A DNA stretch of 64,000 nt from CAVRXQ01 sp963725215. Lineage in GTDB: Bacteria; Actinomycetota; Acidimicrobiia; Acidimicrobiales; Bog-793. The stretch is taken from the NCBI GenBank assembly GCA_963725215.1, contig CAVRXQ010000002.1, forward strand, positions 62,001-126,000. Reading direction: 5' to 3'. How positions within the stretch are numbered: the stretch's first letter is position 1; each line of letters starts with the position of its first letter. The position numbers and the translations under genes were made by a program. Positions 7,891 to 18,033 of the stretch are shown one piece after another. The notes under the pieces were generated by a model. That model had not been told where the DNA came from, did not search any database, and saw nothing but the letters and a program-made list of their open reading frames with translations.

Positions 7891-9018
7891 TCAATTGTCG
7901 ATCTTTGGCTTCGATCGCAACTTGTCCAAAAGCTCGGATTGTGAGTGCACGCCGTATCTCGCGTAGATGTGCGTCAAATGATTTCGCACCGTGCTCGCGC
8001 TTATGAACAGACGGCGAGCGATAGACGGTACGCGCTCCCCGCGGATAAGCAACTCGACGATTTCGAGTTGACGAGTCGTCAAGGACTCTCCCGCGACGTC
8101 CGGCTCGAATCCCTCCAACGCGCTCAGCGTGTCGATCAGTCCTGCTGCGCGAACCTCTGCGCTGATCCGACGAAGCCGCGCCTCAAGCTCGCGTTCGCGC
8201 GCGGTCTGAGACGCGAGAGTTGCTTGCACCAGACCGACGAGTGCGAACAGCCGTCTCGACTTACCGGAACCACAAGGCGCCCCGATTAGCAGGCAGACGT
8301 CAACGCCCTCCCCGAACTCGTCTGACGTCACAACCGGAAACAGCGAAAGGACGTCGCTTGGCTTTGATTGCACGACGGCGCTCGCGTGGCGGGCGTCTGT
8401 CGGGGCGAGGAGATCGAAAAGTAATCGCCCACGTGCGTCCTCCGGCCGGAGGTCGATGATCTCGCTCAGGTCCCCGCTTATCTCGATGATTCGCCAATCA
8501 AGGTCCACGAATCCGACCGCCACCGCTATCGATTGGCCAAACGGTGAAGTGGGATCGGCGCCTCCGAAGTTGACGACGTCACGAGCGAGAGCGAACACCC
8601 CAACTGCAAGTCGACGCCCGTCGACCTCAATCGCACGCACCCACGCGTAGAGGGTCTCGCCCTCGTGACTCGTGAGGATTCGGCGCGCGCGGTAGCTATC
8701 GATTGCACCCTCAGCGAGGCTTTTGTTCGCCAACGTGACCTTCTGCTCTGGACCCACGATGTCGACCGCGCTCATGCCGACGAGTTCTGAGAGAGGGATA
8801 TCGGCAACTTCGGCGGCAGCCTCGTTGGCAAGCAGCAGCGATCCCCCGTCAGGGTTCCAGATGGCGATCGGCACCGGCAGTCGATCGAGCACGGCGCGCA
8901 ACTCTTTTTCCGAAGTGGTCGCGGCAGGGCTGACCGCTCGTTGATCGAAGACATGGAACGAAGGTCGCGCCGTCGCGGTGGCACGACGTGATTTTTCGGG
9001 CGTCTGCGATTCGGGCAT
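7891..9018 (-). CDS. PAS-domain LuxR-type transcriptional regulator
   Basis: A 375-residue protein. Residues about 38-150 form a PAS domain (AVLDRLPVPIAIWNPDGG, then an R-A-R-R-I-L-x-x-H-E-G-E segment), about 160-240 a second PAS-like domain (VGFVDLDWRIIEISGDLSEII), about 255-310 a helical linker, and about 312-372 a LuxR/FixJ helix-turn-helix (LTTRQLEIVELLIRGE, IARRLFISASTVRNHLTHIY). No receiver domain is present, so it probably senses a small ligand or redox state directly. Neighbouring targets might include YbjQ downstream or the HtrA-like gene upstream (88 bases), all on the minus strand, but no operator is recognised. Confidence 0.85.
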   Translation of the reverse strand: MPESQTPEKSRRATATARPSFHVFDQRAVSPAATTSEKELRAVLDRLPVPIAIWNPDGGSLLLANEAAAEVADIPLSELVGMSAVDIVGPEQKVTLANKSLAEGAIDSYRARRILTSHEGETLYAWVRAIEVDGRRLAVGVFALARDVVNFGGADPTSPFGQSIAVAVGFVDLDWRIIEISGDLSEIIDLRPEDARGRLLFDLLAPTDARHASAVVQSKPSDVLSLFPVVTSDEFGEGVDVCLLIGAPCGSGKSRRLFALVGLVQATLASQTARERELEARLRRISAEVRAAGLIDTLSALEGFEPDVAGESLTTRQLEIVELLIRGERVPSIARRLFISASTVRNHLTHIYARYGVHSQSELLDKLRSKPKIDN

Positions 9019-9106
9019 GACGGTCCCCCTGGGAGATCATCGCGCCGGTCGGTCGGGCTTGCTGGTGGCGATTTGAGCCTTTCTGGCTTGTTGCGCGCGC
9101 AAGTCC

Positions 9107-10120
9107 TTACGCGTCGACGAGCTCCTGGGGTACAGCGATCACGTCGACGAGCGCGCCGTTTCTCGAGACCGTGATTTCGACGCGCTTCCCGATTGCCTCG
9201 CCGACCATTAGACGTTGGATGTCCGTCGCGCTCTCGACAGCCGACCCGTCGACCGCGACGACGATGTCTCCGCGGTGTAGGCCGGCCACAGCAGCCGGGC
9301 TGTGCTCGATGACTTGTGAGATGAGCACTCCGCTTTTTCGACCGACTCTCACGGCGAAGGATGAGGGCAGGTTCGCCTGAGAACCCGCCAAGCCCAGCCA
9401 AGCCCTGCGCACCTTGCCGCGAGCCATCAGCACCGAGATGATCCCCCGAGTCGTTTCGTTGATCGGAACCGCGAGCCCGAGTCCGACCCCCGCGACGGCG
9501 GTGTTTACACCGACCATCTGTCCGCGGCTGTCAGCCAACACTCCCCCGCTGTTGCCCGGGTTCAGCGCGGCGTCAGTCTGGATGACCTCGTCGACCACGC
9601 GGCCTGCACGGGTCGGGAGGGACCGTCCAAGTCCGGAGACGATGCCCGCAGTGACGCTCCCGGAGAGGCCTAGCGGGTTCCCGAGCGCTACGACGAGCTG
9701 TCCCACCTTCAAAGTCGAGGCGTCGCCGAGCGGCACCGGCGCAGGCACCGAATCGCGGGCTCGCAGTACCGCCAGATCGGAAAGTGGATCGCGACCCACG
9801 ACATCGGCGCGGACCTCGGAGCCGTCGCCGAAGAGGGCGAGCGCGCCGTCAGCGCCCTCCACGACATGGGCACTAGTCAACAAGAACCCGTCCTCGGTGA
9901 GGACGCTCGCACTCCCCGCCCCCGGGCCTCTCCTCGTCGACACGCGCAAGCTGGCCACTGTGGGCAGGACGGCTTCCGCGACACGAACGATCGTCGCCGA
10001 ATAGGCGTCAAGGGCTTCGGCGTCGCTCAAAGGTTGAAAATTCCCTTCTCTTCGGTTCCGATTTTCGGCGACGCTATCGGCAGCGGGAGTCGGGCCGACC
10101 CGATGGCGCAGCCGCGGCAA
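9107..10120 (-). CDS. HtrA/DegP-like serine protease with one PDZ domain
   Basis: A 337-residue trypsin-fold protease: catalytic His85 (TSAHVV), Asp115 (SDLAVLR) and Ser191 (GNSGG), followed by a PDZ domain at about 245-330 (GVLISQVIEHSPAAVAGLHRGDIVVAVDG). HtrA proteins cut misfolded exported proteins. Unlike most actinobacterial HtrAs, no membrane segment or signal peptide precedes the protease domain in this frame, so it is predicted cytoplasmic unless the true start is elsewhere. The ATG at 10120 has no good ribosome site; a TTG at codon 31 preceded by AGAAGGG is an alternative start. It is divergent from the PLP decarboxylase gene (44 bases between the ATG codons). Confidence 0.85.
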   Translation of the reverse strand: MPRLRHRVGPTPAADSVAENRNRREGNFQPLSDAEALDAYSATIVRVAEAVLPTVASLRVSTRRGPGAGSASVLTEDGFLLTSAHVVEGADGALALFGDGSEVRADVVGRDPLSDLAVLRARDSVPAPVPLGDASTLKVGQLVVALGNPLGLSGSVTAGIVSGLGRSLPTRAGRVVDEVIQTDAALNPGNSGGVLADSRGQMVGVNTAVAGVGLGLAVPINETTRGIISVLMARGKVRRAWLGLAGSQANLPSSFAVRVGRKSGVLISQVIEHSPAAVAGLHRGDIVVAVDGSAVESATDIQRLMVGEAIGKRVEITVSRNGALVDVIAVPQELVDA

Positions 10121-10164
10121 ACCGGGGCGACCGCTCGCCGGTCTGCAACAGAAAGGGCTACCGA

Positions 10165-11577
10165 ATGCAAGAAGACCAGGTCAGAACGATGCTCGAACGT
10201 CGGGATGCCCTTTTGGTAGACGCGGCCGAACGCGCAAGGCGCTATCTCGACACGATCGGCAACCGTCGCGTCGCACCCTCCCCCGAAGCTTTGGCGGCGC
10301 TTGGTGCACTCGACTTCCCGTTGCCCGAAAGGGGTTTCCCCGCCGACGAAGTGCTCGCTCGTCTCGACGACGTCGGCTCCCCAGCAACGATTGCCAGCGC
10401 CGGCCCTCGCTACTTCGGATTCGTCGTCGGCGCGGCCCTTCCGTCTGCCGTCGCGACTTCGTGGCTCCTTGCGGCGTGGGATCAGAACGCCGGGCTGCAC
10501 GCACTCTCTCCCGTCGCAGCCCGTCTCGATGACGTCGCGCTCCGCTGGCTTTCTGATCTCTTGGGTCTGCCAAAAGGTGCCGGCGGAGCCTTCGTTACCG
10601 GAGCGACGATGGCGAACGTGTCGTGTCTCGCCGCGGCCCGCGACGCGACCCTCACTTCAGTCGGCTGGGACGCCGCATCGAACGGCCTCGTCGGCGCTCC
10701 GGCGGTGACCGTCATCGTTGGAGCTGAGGCGCACACCACCGTGCACAAAGCACTCGGTCTCCTCGGACTCGGACGCGAGCGGGTACTTCGGCTGCCGGTC
10801 GACAGCCAGGGACGGGTTGTCACCGACTCGCTTCCGGGCATCGAGCCACCGGCGATCGTTTGCCTGCAGGCGGGGAATGTGAATTCCGGCGCGTTCGACC
10901 CCTTCCCTCGCCTCATCGAATGGGCACACACCCACGGTGCATGGGTGCACGTCGATGGGGCGTTCGGCCTCTGGGCACTTACAGATCCGGAATTCGCCGC
11001 GCTCACCGAAGGCATCACCGGTGCCGACTCCTGGGCAACCGACGCGCACAAATGGTTGAACACCACATACGACTGCGGGATTGCCTTCACACGCGACGGG
11101 CGCGCATTGTTCGACGCGATGGCGGCACATGCGGCGTACTACGTCGAAGGCGGCGAACGAGAGCCGGCGCTCTTCACCCCCCAGTCCTCTCAGCGAGCTC
11201 GCGGCGTCGAGGTGTGGGCGGTTCTGGCGTCTCTCGGACGTGAAGGCCTCGCCGAGCTCATCACGCGCACATGCGCGCTCGCGCGCCGATTCGCCGACGC
11301 GATGAGGAGCGCGGGCTTCGAGGTTCTGAACGACGTCGTGTTGAACCAAGTCGTGGTGAGCTTCGGCGCCGACGAGAGAACCGACGAAGTCCTGGCCGCG
11401 ATCCAGGCCGACGGAACGTGTTGGTGCGGTCCGACGACCTGGCAGGGGCGACGCGCGATGCGCATGAGCGTCAGCGGATGGGCGACGACGACTGCCGACA
11501 TCGATCGGAGCGCCGACGCGGTCGTCCGAGTCGCCCGAAATGCTCTCGGCGAGGTCTCTCCAGCTATTTCCGGCTGA
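10165..11577 (+). CDS. Pyridoxal-phosphate decarboxylase of the aromatic-amino-acid/glutamate decarboxylase family
   Basis: A 470-residue group II PLP enzyme. Asp264 in HVDGAFG binds the pyridine nitrogen and Lys296 in TDAHKWLN is the Schiff-base lysine; the family loop P-R-Y-F-G-F-V at 81-87 and GATMANVSCLAAARD at 146-160 also match. The family decarboxylates aromatic L-amino acids, glutamate, diaminobutyrate or acts as aldehyde synthase; members annotated as 'aspartate aminotransferase family' with this start (helix MQEDQVRTMLERRDALLVDAAERA) have unknown substrate. The stop is 3 bases from that of the convergent LLM oxidoreductase gene. Confidence 0.85.
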   Translation: MQEDQVRTMLERRDALLVDAAERARRYLDTIGNRRVAPSPEALAALGALDFPLPERGFPADEVLARLDDVGSPATIASAGPRYFGFVVGAALPSAVATSWLLAAWDQNAGLHALSPVAARLDDVALRWLSDLLGLPKGAGGAFVTGATMANVSCLAAARDATLTSVGWDAASNGLVGAPAVTVIVGAEAHTTVHKALGLLGLGRERVLRLPVDSQGRVVTDSLPGIEPPAIVCLQAGNVNSGAFDPFPRLIEWAHTHGAWVHVDGAFGLWALTDPEFAALTEGITGADSWATDAHKWLNTTYDCGIAFTRDGRALFDAMAAHAAYYVEGGEREPALFTPQSSQRARGVEVWAVLASLGREGLAELITRTCALARRFADAMRSAGFEVLNDVVLNQVVVSFGADERTDEVLAAIQADGTCWCGPTTWQGRRAMRMSVSGWATTTADIDRSADAVVRVARNALGEVSPAISG

Positions 11578-11580
11578 CGA

Positions 11581-12447
11581 TCAGGACCCGAAAATCAGCT
11601 CGAACACCTTCTCGTCTGCCTGGTAAGGAGGGCTTTGTCGCGGCCAATGGACGACCAGGTCGGTTACGCCGGCCGCCTCGTAGCGCCCGACGACGTCGAA
11701 AAAGGAGTCCTTCGAGCTCAGAGCTGGTTGGATGAGCGGACCGGTGAGCACGAGACGGCGCAGGGTCGTCGGATCGCGTCCCACCTCTTCGCACGCTGCT
11801 TCGAGTTCCTCGATTTGAGTCTGCACGAGCGCCACCCCAGCATCTGGTTCGAGCTCGCCCCTTTCGTAATCTCCGATCGTTACCCAATACTCGCCAAAGC
11901 GCGCGGCGACGCGCATCGATCGCGTTTTGCCCGCGGCGATCGCGAGCGGCAGACGTGGCCGCTGCACACATCCGGGGTAAGTACGTGCTTCGTCCACCGT
12001 GTAGTACTTGCCGGACCAGTTGACCTGCGGCTCGCGCAACAGCAACTCCGTCAGTTCGACGAATTCGGCAAAGCGTTCCGCGCGCTCGCGATTCGACCAA
12101 GCTTGCTGTCCGAGCATCGTTGCGTCCCATCCCCCACCACCCGCTCCGATCCCGGCGATCACCCGTCCCTGTGAGATGTCGTCGAGAGCGATCAGATCCT
12201 TCGCCAACGGAAGGGGATGACGGAAATTCGGCGACGCAACCAGCGTCCCGATCGCGATTCGACTCGTCGCCGTAGCCGCAGCGGTGAGAAGCGGAATTGA
12301 CGTAAACCACGGTTCGTCGCGAAATCCTCGCCAGGCGAGGTGGTCATAGGTCCAGACATGGGTGAAACCGAGCTCTTCCGCCCGCCGCCACCGAACGATC
12401 GAGTCGCGCCAACGCATATCAGGCAGGATGACAACGCCGAATTGCAT
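11581..12447 (-). CDS. LLM-class (F420/FMN-type) oxidoreductase
   Basis: A 288-residue luciferase-like monooxygenase-fold protein: strand 1 QFGVVILPDMRW, then EELGFTHVWTYDHLAWRG, IGTLVASPNFRHP and GRVIAGIGAGGGGWDA, all diagnostic of the bacterial luciferase barrel. The short length and sequence style are those of actinobacterial F420-dependent enzymes rather than true luciferases. F420 or FMN is the probable cofactor; substrate is unknown. It is the last gene of a minus-strand run that begins with the semialdehyde dehydrogenase at 16486, with 38 bases separating it from the GNAT gene. Confidence 0.85.
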   Translation of the reverse strand: MQFGVVILPDMRWRDSIVRWRRAEELGFTHVWTYDHLAWRGFRDEPWFTSIPLLTAAATATSRIAIGTLVASPNFRHPLPLAKDLIALDDISQGRVIAGIGAGGGGWDATMLGQQAWSNRERAERFAEFVELTELLLREPQVNWSGKYYTVDEARTYPGCVQRPRLPLAIAAGKTRSMRVAARFGEYWVTIGDYERGELEPDAGVALVQTQIEELEAACEEVGRDPTTLRRLVLTGPLIQPALSSKDSFFDVVGRYEAAGVTDLVVHWPRQSPPYQADEKVFELIFGS

Positions 12448-12485
12448 GGCGCGACCTTACGATCTCGCCGCGTCGGGATATGCGG

Positions 12486-13508
12486 TCACCCGGTCGCCGA
12501 GGAAGTGTCTTCGACCGTTAATTGCCACTCCTCCCGGCGATCAACGGCACGAAATCCGAGCCGTTCATTCACCTCGACCATGAACGTGTTCGACTCCGCG
12601 TTCCAAGTTGCCACCCGCGACGTGCTCGGCATTGCAGCCATCAGCTGTCGCAGGTTCGCGGCCTTCACCAAGAACCCGAGCCGATGTCCCCGGTGTTCAG
12701 GCGCGACGATCGTGTCCCACTGGTACGCGATCTCGGGCTGAAAACGCGACACACCGAGCTCGGTGATCGCCACGAGCTGCCCAGTCCCCACAGCCCGGGC
12801 ACCGGCGGCAAAACGACTCCTACCCCACCGAAACGTGGCGTCCTCCATCTCCCGGATACGGTTCCGGTCCCACATTTCCTCGCCCACTTTCAACTCCCCC
12901 ATCGGCGAGTCAGTCACCATCCGCGCCACCAAGGTCGCGAAGTCGTCGACGAGGTCCTCTGGCGCGTGATCGCCCCATTGCGCGAGCTCGTAGCCTGTCG
13001 CGCGCTTTCGTGCTTCTACCTCGAGACCCTCGAGCACCGCCAAGTCGAGGTGGCGCAGGTCGAGGATTCGTCGAATCGAGGTCAGGCCGTGCTCGGCGCC
13101 GAGCGACTCGGCGAACTCGCGGCCTGGGCTGTCACCTTCGAGCGGAGCGCAAACCTCACCGATCAGGATCGACCGACCACGCGCAACCGAACGCGCGCGC
13201 AAGTGCTGGAACATCGCGCGCCCGTGTCCGCGCCGACGAAATTCCGGGACGACCTGGATCCTCAGATCGGCGAGCTGGTGGTTGTCGCGCGTCGGAAGGG
13301 CGAGCCGGCCGCGAACAACGGGCGTGCGATCGACGTATCCGATGTGGAACTCCATCCGCCACGACGGTGACCCATCGGGCATCTGGGCGCGAATTTCCTC
13401 GACCGGGTCCTCCAACAGGTCGGGTTCGTCGACGCCGTGGGCTGCGGCGCCGACGTCGTACCAATCCACGGCGCGCGATTCGTCGACGTGTTCGATCTCG
13501 AGATCCAC
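12486..13508 (-). CDS. Two-domain GNAT acetyltransferase
   Basis: A 340-residue protein with two GCN5-type domains. The first (about 5-165) contains the acetyl-CoA loop in VVPEFRRRGHGRAMFQHL; the second (about 180-335) has TIVAPEHRGHRLGFLVKAAN. Tandem GNAT architecture is shared with mycothiol synthase and several actinobacterial antibiotic or amine acetyltransferases, but mycothiol synthase identity is not claimed because its context is absent. It lies between the aminotransferase and LLM oxidoreductase genes on the same strand and may modify an intermediate of that pathway. Confidence 0.8.
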   Translation of the reverse strand: MDLEIEHVDESRAVDWYDVGAAAHGVDEPDLLEDPVEEIRAQMPDGSPSWRMEFHIGYVDRTPVVRGRLALPTRDNHQLADLRIQVVPEFRRRGHGRAMFQHLRARSVARGRSILIGEVCAPLEGDSPGREFAESLGAEHGLTSIRRILDLRHLDLAVLEGLEVEARKRATGYELAQWGDHAPEDLVDDFATLVARMVTDSPMGELKVGEEMWDRNRIREMEDATFRWGRSRFAAGARAVGTGQLVAITELGVSRFQPEIAYQWDTIVAPEHRGHRLGFLVKAANLRQLMAAMPSTSRVATWNAESNTFMVEVNERLGFRAVDRREEWQLTVEDTSSATG

Positions 13509-13589
13509 CCCATCGTTGTAGCGCGCCGCTGTGCCGACTCGTCCGCCATCGATCTTTTCGACGGGACGGCCTCGCTTGCAGCTCGAGTC

Positions 13590-14948
13590 CTACGTCCCGA
13601 CGTAGTGCGCGTCGACCACTTTCAACGCCTCGTCCAAGATTGCGATACCCATGCGCGCCTCGTCGGGTGTGATCGTGAGGGGCGGCACGACGTGCAGCCG
13701 GTTGAAGTTCGTGAAGGGGATCAACCCGCGTTCTTTGCACGCCGCGACTAGTTCGCTCATCGCGTCGGAAGATCCGCCGTACGGCGCCGCCGGCTCCTTC
13801 GTCACCCGATCGACGACCAGGTCGAGTGCCCAGAACGCGCCCAGTCCGCGCACGTCGCCGATCGAGAGGTGGCGCTCTTCGAGTTCCGCTAGACCGGGTC
13901 CGAACACGTCTTGGCCGATCATCGCTGCGTTTTCGACGATGCCCTCGTCGCGCATGGCGGTGATCGTCGCGATCGCCGCAGCAGCCGCGAGCGGATGGCC
14001 GGAGTAGGTCGAGCCGCCCGGAAAAGCCCGTTCGTCAAAGGTCCTCGCGATCTCCTCAGCGATGAGCACCCCGCCGAGTGGTACGTAACCCGAGGTCACG
14101 CCCTTCGCGAAGGCGATGAGGTCGGGTTCCACGCTGTAGTGCTCGAACCCGAACCACCTCCCCGTGCGACCGAATCCGCACATCACCTCGTCTGCGATAT
14201 AGACGATTCCGTGGCGAACGCACAGCTCGCGCACCCCAGCCAAATAGCCCGGCGGCGGCGGCATGATCCCGGCGGTGCCGGGGATCGTCTCGAGCACGAT
14301 CGCGGCGATTGAGGACGGTCCTTCGAACGCGACGACCTCCTCCAGGTGCTCGAGCGCCCGCTCGCTCTCTTCCTTCTCGCTTGTCGAGTGGAAGGGCGAG
14401 CGAAAGAGGAACGGACCGAAGAAATGGACGACTCCCGCGGAGCCGTAGTCGTTCGGCCAGCGGCGGGGGTCACCGGTGAGATTGATCGACATCGCGGTCG
14501 ACCCGTGATACGAGCGGTAAGCCGAGAGCACCTTGATCCGCCCGGTATGCAGGCGCGCGAGGCGAGTCGCGTGCTCGACGGCTTCGGTACCTCCGTTCGT
14601 GAAGAAGACCCGGTTCAACCGTTCCGGAGCGAGCTCGATGATGAGGCGCGCCGCCTCATTGCGCACGGCGACCGCGTGATGTGGCGAGATCGTGCACATC
14701 TTGGCTGCTTGTTCTTGGATCGCCGAGACGACTTTCGGATGCTGGTGGCCGATGTTCACGTTCACGAGCTGGGAAGCGAAATCGAGGTAGCGATTCCCCT
14801 CGTAGTCGTAGAGATATACGCCTTCTGCGCCAGAGATCGCCATCGGTGTGATGAGCGCCTGCGCGGACCAGGAGTGGAAGACCCGCGCCCGATCGTTCGC
14901 GAACACCTCTCGCCCGAGCGCGGGATCGTTGATCGGTTTCCCGCTCAC
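13590..14948 (-). CDS. Class III omega-aminotransferase
   Basis: A 452-residue fold-type I aminotransferase: TNGGTEAVEHATRLAR (117-132) for phosphate binding, Asp253 in IADEVMCGFGRTG, and Lys282 in AFAKGVTSGYVPLGG. Members of this subgroup transfer the amino group of omega-amino acids such as beta-alanine or 3-aminoisobutyrate to pyruvate or 2-oxoglutarate. The gene directly upstream on the same strand, 28 bases away, is a (methyl)malonate-semialdehyde dehydrogenase, whose substrate would be exactly the product of such a transamination. That pairing is the main reason for the proposed role; the substrate itself is an inference. Confidence 0.8.
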   Translation of the reverse strand: MSGKPINDPALGREVFANDRARVFHSWSAQALITPMAISGAEGVYLYDYEGNRYLDFASQLVNVNIGHQHPKVVSAIQEQAAKMCTISPHHAVAVRNEAARLIIELAPERLNRVFFTNGGTEAVEHATRLARLHTGRIKVLSAYRSYHGSTAMSINLTGDPRRWPNDYGSAGVVHFFGPFLFRSPFHSTSEKEESERALEHLEEVVAFEGPSSIAAIVLETIPGTAGIMPPPPGYLAGVRELCVRHGIVYIADEVMCGFGRTGRWFGFEHYSVEPDLIAFAKGVTSGYVPLGGVLIAEEIARTFDERAFPGGSTYSGHPLAAAAAIATITAMRDEGIVENAAMIGQDVFGPGLAELEERHLSIGDVRGLGAFWALDLVVDRVTKEPAAPYGGSSDAMSELVAACKERGLIPFTNFNRLHVVPPLTITPDEARMGIAILDEALKVVDAHYVGT

Positions 14949-14976
14949 GTCGTCTCCTTCGTGTTCTCTGTACGAC

Positions 14977-16486
14977 TCAAGTGTTCTGTGGGAAACCGAG
15001 ATTGATCCCCCTATGGCTCGGATTTAGCCAGCGGCTCGTCACCACCTTCGTGCGCGTGAAGAAATGAACACCGTCTGGTCCGTAGGCGTGCGTGTCGCCG
15101 AAAAGCGAGTTCTTCCACCCTCCGAAGGAGTAGTAAGAGACGGGGACCGGGATCGGAACGTTGATGCCGATCATGCCGACTTGGACCTCTTCTTCGAAAC
15201 GCCGGGCCGCTCCCCCGTCGTTGGTGAAGATCGCCGTGCCGTTTCCCCACGGATTGTTGTTCACGAGCGTGAGCGCCTCGTCGTAGGAGCGAACGCGCAA
15301 CACCGACAGCACAGGGCCAAAGATCTCGTCGGTGTAGATCGTCATTTCCGGGCGCACGCGATCAAAAAGGGTCGGGCCGAACCAGAACCCATCCGGCGAT
15401 CCGTCGATTTGAGTCTTCCGACCGTCGACGACGAGGGAAGCCCCCGCCTCGATACCCGCTTTGAGGTAGCTCGCGACCTTGTCCCGGTGGACTTCTGTGA
15501 CGAGCGGTCCCATGTCGGCGTCACGACGCCCGTCGCCCACCTTCAACGTGGCGATGCGCTGCGCGATCTTTCCGACGAGCTCATCGCCGATCGGATCGAC
15601 CGCCACGACAGCTGAGATCGCCATGCAGCGTTCGCCGGCGGAGCCGAATCCCGCGTTCACCGCAGCATCCGCCGCGAGATCGAGATCGGCGTCGGGCAGG
15701 ACAACCATGTGGTTCTTTGCGCCGCCAAGAGCTTGGACGCGCTTAGCTGGCGCGCGTTCCGTTCTCGTAGACATAGCGCGCAATCGGCGTCGAACCGACA
15801 AATGAGATCGACGCCACATCGGGATGCTCTAAGAGACGATCGACCGCGATCTTGTCGCCGTGGACGACGTTGTAGACGCCGGCCGGAAGGCCGACTTCCG
15901 CCCACAGCTCGCCGAACCAATTCGCAGCGGAGGGGTCCTTCTCGCTCGGTTTCACGACGACCGTGTTGCCCGTCGCGATGGCGATCGGGAAGAACCAGCA
16001 CGGAACCATCGCCGGGAAGTTGAACGGACTGATGATCCCCGCCACGCCGAGGGGTTGGTGAAGCGAATAGACGTCGATATCGGTCGAGACGGTTGAGGAG
16101 TACCCGCCTTTCAACAGGTGCGGGATCCCGCACGCGAACTCGACGACTTCGAGCGCGCGGGTGATCTCTCCGAGCGCGTCCGAACGCACCTTGCCGTGTT
16201 CGGACGTGACGATCTCCGCGAGCTCGCGCTTGCGGGCCGCCAGCAGTTCGCGGAAGTCGAACAGGAACTGGACGCGTTTGGTAAGCGACGTCGTCTTCCA
16301 GCTGGGAAAAGCGGCGCATGCGGACGCAACCGCCGCGTCAACATCGGCCGGTGATGCAAATGCGACGCGTTTGGTGATTTCGCCGGTCGCCGGATCGAAG
16401 ACGTCGCCGAAGCGTTCTCGCGAACCTTCGAAGGCCTTTCCGTCGATCCAGTGGTTAAGGGTAGGAAGAAGGGATACGTTCGTCAC
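14977..16486 (-). pseudogene. mmsA: Methylmalonate-semialdehyde dehydrogenase (CoA-acylating), single-base frameshift
   Basis: The two halves join into a full-length (~500 residue) MmsA. N-terminal half from GTG 16486 (GGAAGA ribosome site) contains GVAGIISPFNFPAMVP and VKPSEKDPSAA; the C-terminal half contains KRVQALGGAKNHMVV, the nucleophile in GERCMAIS, and EIFGPVLSV. The enzyme converts (methyl)malonate semialdehyde to acetyl- or propionyl-CoA. The break is near 15743-15748: reading through the first frame gives N-G-T-R-A-S-stop, and removing one T restores S-K-R-V-Q with no residue lost. Everything else is conserved, so this is either a very recent mutation or a sequencing error. Confidence 0.85.
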
Positions 16487-16567
16487 AACCCGATTCTTCC
16501 AGAACGGGCAGCCTCGACCGGTCGCCTGCCACCTCACCCCTTGTGGGAAGAGATCGCTCGGGAAGGG

Positions 16568-17248
16568 TCAGTTCGACCCTGTTTCTCGCTGCAGCTCGTC
16601 CAGTCGGCGTTGGCACAACGCCACGATCGAGTACGCCGAAGACTCCACAGCTCCCACCGCGTCGGTGACCTCAGAGAGAAGATGGGCGAGCTGAGAACGC
16701 ACTTGTGTCATTTGACGTTGGGACTCAGAAAACCCCTGCAGCGTCGTCTTCCAGAAGGTGAGCTCCTCACCTCTCGCCGCGTTTCTCAGCGCCTGCGCCT
16801 CCGTCTCGGCCTCCCGAAGGCGTGCAACCATCGAGCGCGCCGTATCGCTGCGAAGCTTCGCGACCTCATCCGCGGCGCGGACGCGAAGCGCCATCACTTC
16901 ATCCTCGGCCGCTTGCAACTTCTCAGACACCAGTCGGATCGCGCTCGCTCTGATCTGCGCCGCCGCGTCTTTCGCCTCGGCGATCGCCCGCTCGCGCATC
17001 CGAGTCGTCTCCGCGTCTTGTCCCCATCCGTAAGAGGGGGCGCCGGAGCCAGGACCACCGGCCGGTGTGCCGGGGCCGATGAGCGGCTCGAAAGCACCTG
17101 GAGGAGGCGGAGGTGGAGGCGTCTCGGTTTCGCGGGCGGCTTCGAACCTTGAATGCTCTTCCGACTTGCGTACCAACAATTCGAGCTCTTCGGCCGACAC
17201 GCCGAAAGCACGCAATTGCTCGATCAGCGCGTCATCCTGGTCGCTCAC
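16568..17248 (-). CDS. Coiled-coil protein, unknown function
   Basis: About 226 residues from GTG 17248 (SDQDDALIEQLRAFGVSAEEL); a longer reading to 17302 exists but adds an unlikely leader. The N-terminal helix is followed by a proline-rich linker (run of seven Pro) and then a long Ala/Glu/Arg coiled coil from about residue 80 to the end, with heptad-like spacing and no Gly or Pro. DivIVA/Wag31-like or apolipoprotein-like scaffolds look like this, but no specific DivIVA N-domain is visible. A second coiled-coil protein of similar length and composition lies at 46527-47261. Confidence 0.6.
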   Translation of the reverse strand: MSDQDDALIEQLRAFGVSAEELELLVRKSEEHSRFEAARETETPPPPPPPGAFEPLIGPGTPAGGPGSGAPSYGWGQDAETTRMRERAIAEAKDAAAQIRASAIRLVSEKLQAAEDEVMALRVRAADEVAKLRSDTARSMVARLREAETEAQALRNAARGEELTFWKTTLQGFSESQRQMTQVRSQLAHLLSEVTDAVGAVESSAYSIVALCQRRLDELQRETGSN

Positions 17249-17532
17249 AGGGCCAGCATATGTGAAGGTCCGTGAACCGTTATGGTCCGATATTGGACAC
17301 AATTTGATCGTTCACGAGCCGTGAGCGCGGTCGCGCATCGCGTGACAACGTTCCCATTGCCCGAAGCGCTCGGCGCAACCTCGTCCGAGCCGATAGAAGA
17401 CCCAAGCGCTGTGAACTGGCCCTACGCCAGCCGCGAGACGTCAACCGAAGCTCATCTTCCCTGGACGACGTTCATATCTTGATATATGGACGGCTCGAAT
17501 TGCCCGAATGTGCCGTTCGTAGAATCGCTGCG

Positions 17533-17955
17533 ATGCGTTTCATGGGACCGAACGGTTTTTTCGTAAGCGACGATCGATCGTTGCTCGATTTCGATCGCAT
17601 CCATCGGTGGCTCGCGGAAGAGAGCGATTGGGCAAAAGGGCACCCGCTCGAGGCAGTCCGCGAGTCGTTCGCCCGCTCGCTGCCGGTGGCCTCTGCTCCC
17701 CTTCCGGAGAACTCGGCGGTATCTGTCGAGGGGTGACCGACGAAGTGAGTTTTGCCTGGCTGTGCGATGTCTTCGTCGACAAATTCGTTCGCGGAAGAGG
17801 CCGCGGAGCCTTTCTCCTGCGGTCGCGCGAGCTCACTCGATCGAGTCCGAGAGCTTCGGCTTCACCTCCTCGCGACTCGCGACGCGCATGGTCTGTACGA
17901 AAAGAGCGGTTTCGCTCCGGTCGATTCTCACCGGTTCATGGAACGCCGAAAGTAG
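17533..17955 (+). pseudogene. GNAT acetyltransferase broken by two frameshifts
   Basis: Three consecutive frames together spell one ~140-residue GNAT protein. From ATG 17533: FVSDDRSLLDFDRIHRWLAE ... ARSLPV; after a shift near 17685: GVTDEVSFAWLCDVFVDKFV with the acetyl-CoA loop RGRG; after a second shift near 17830 back to the first frame: LHLLATRDAHGLYEKSGFAP and the end FMERRK. This is the full order of the small actinobacterial GNAT subgroup that has D-A-H-G-L-Y in its last helix. Both indels fall in conserved coding sequence without other decay. Confidence 0.7.
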
Positions 17956-18033
17956 ACCTCAGCCGCGACACTCCGTTTCTCGTGGACGCTCGACGCTGGG
18001 CCTTGTGAGGCCGTGGGAGACGAAGCGACGCTG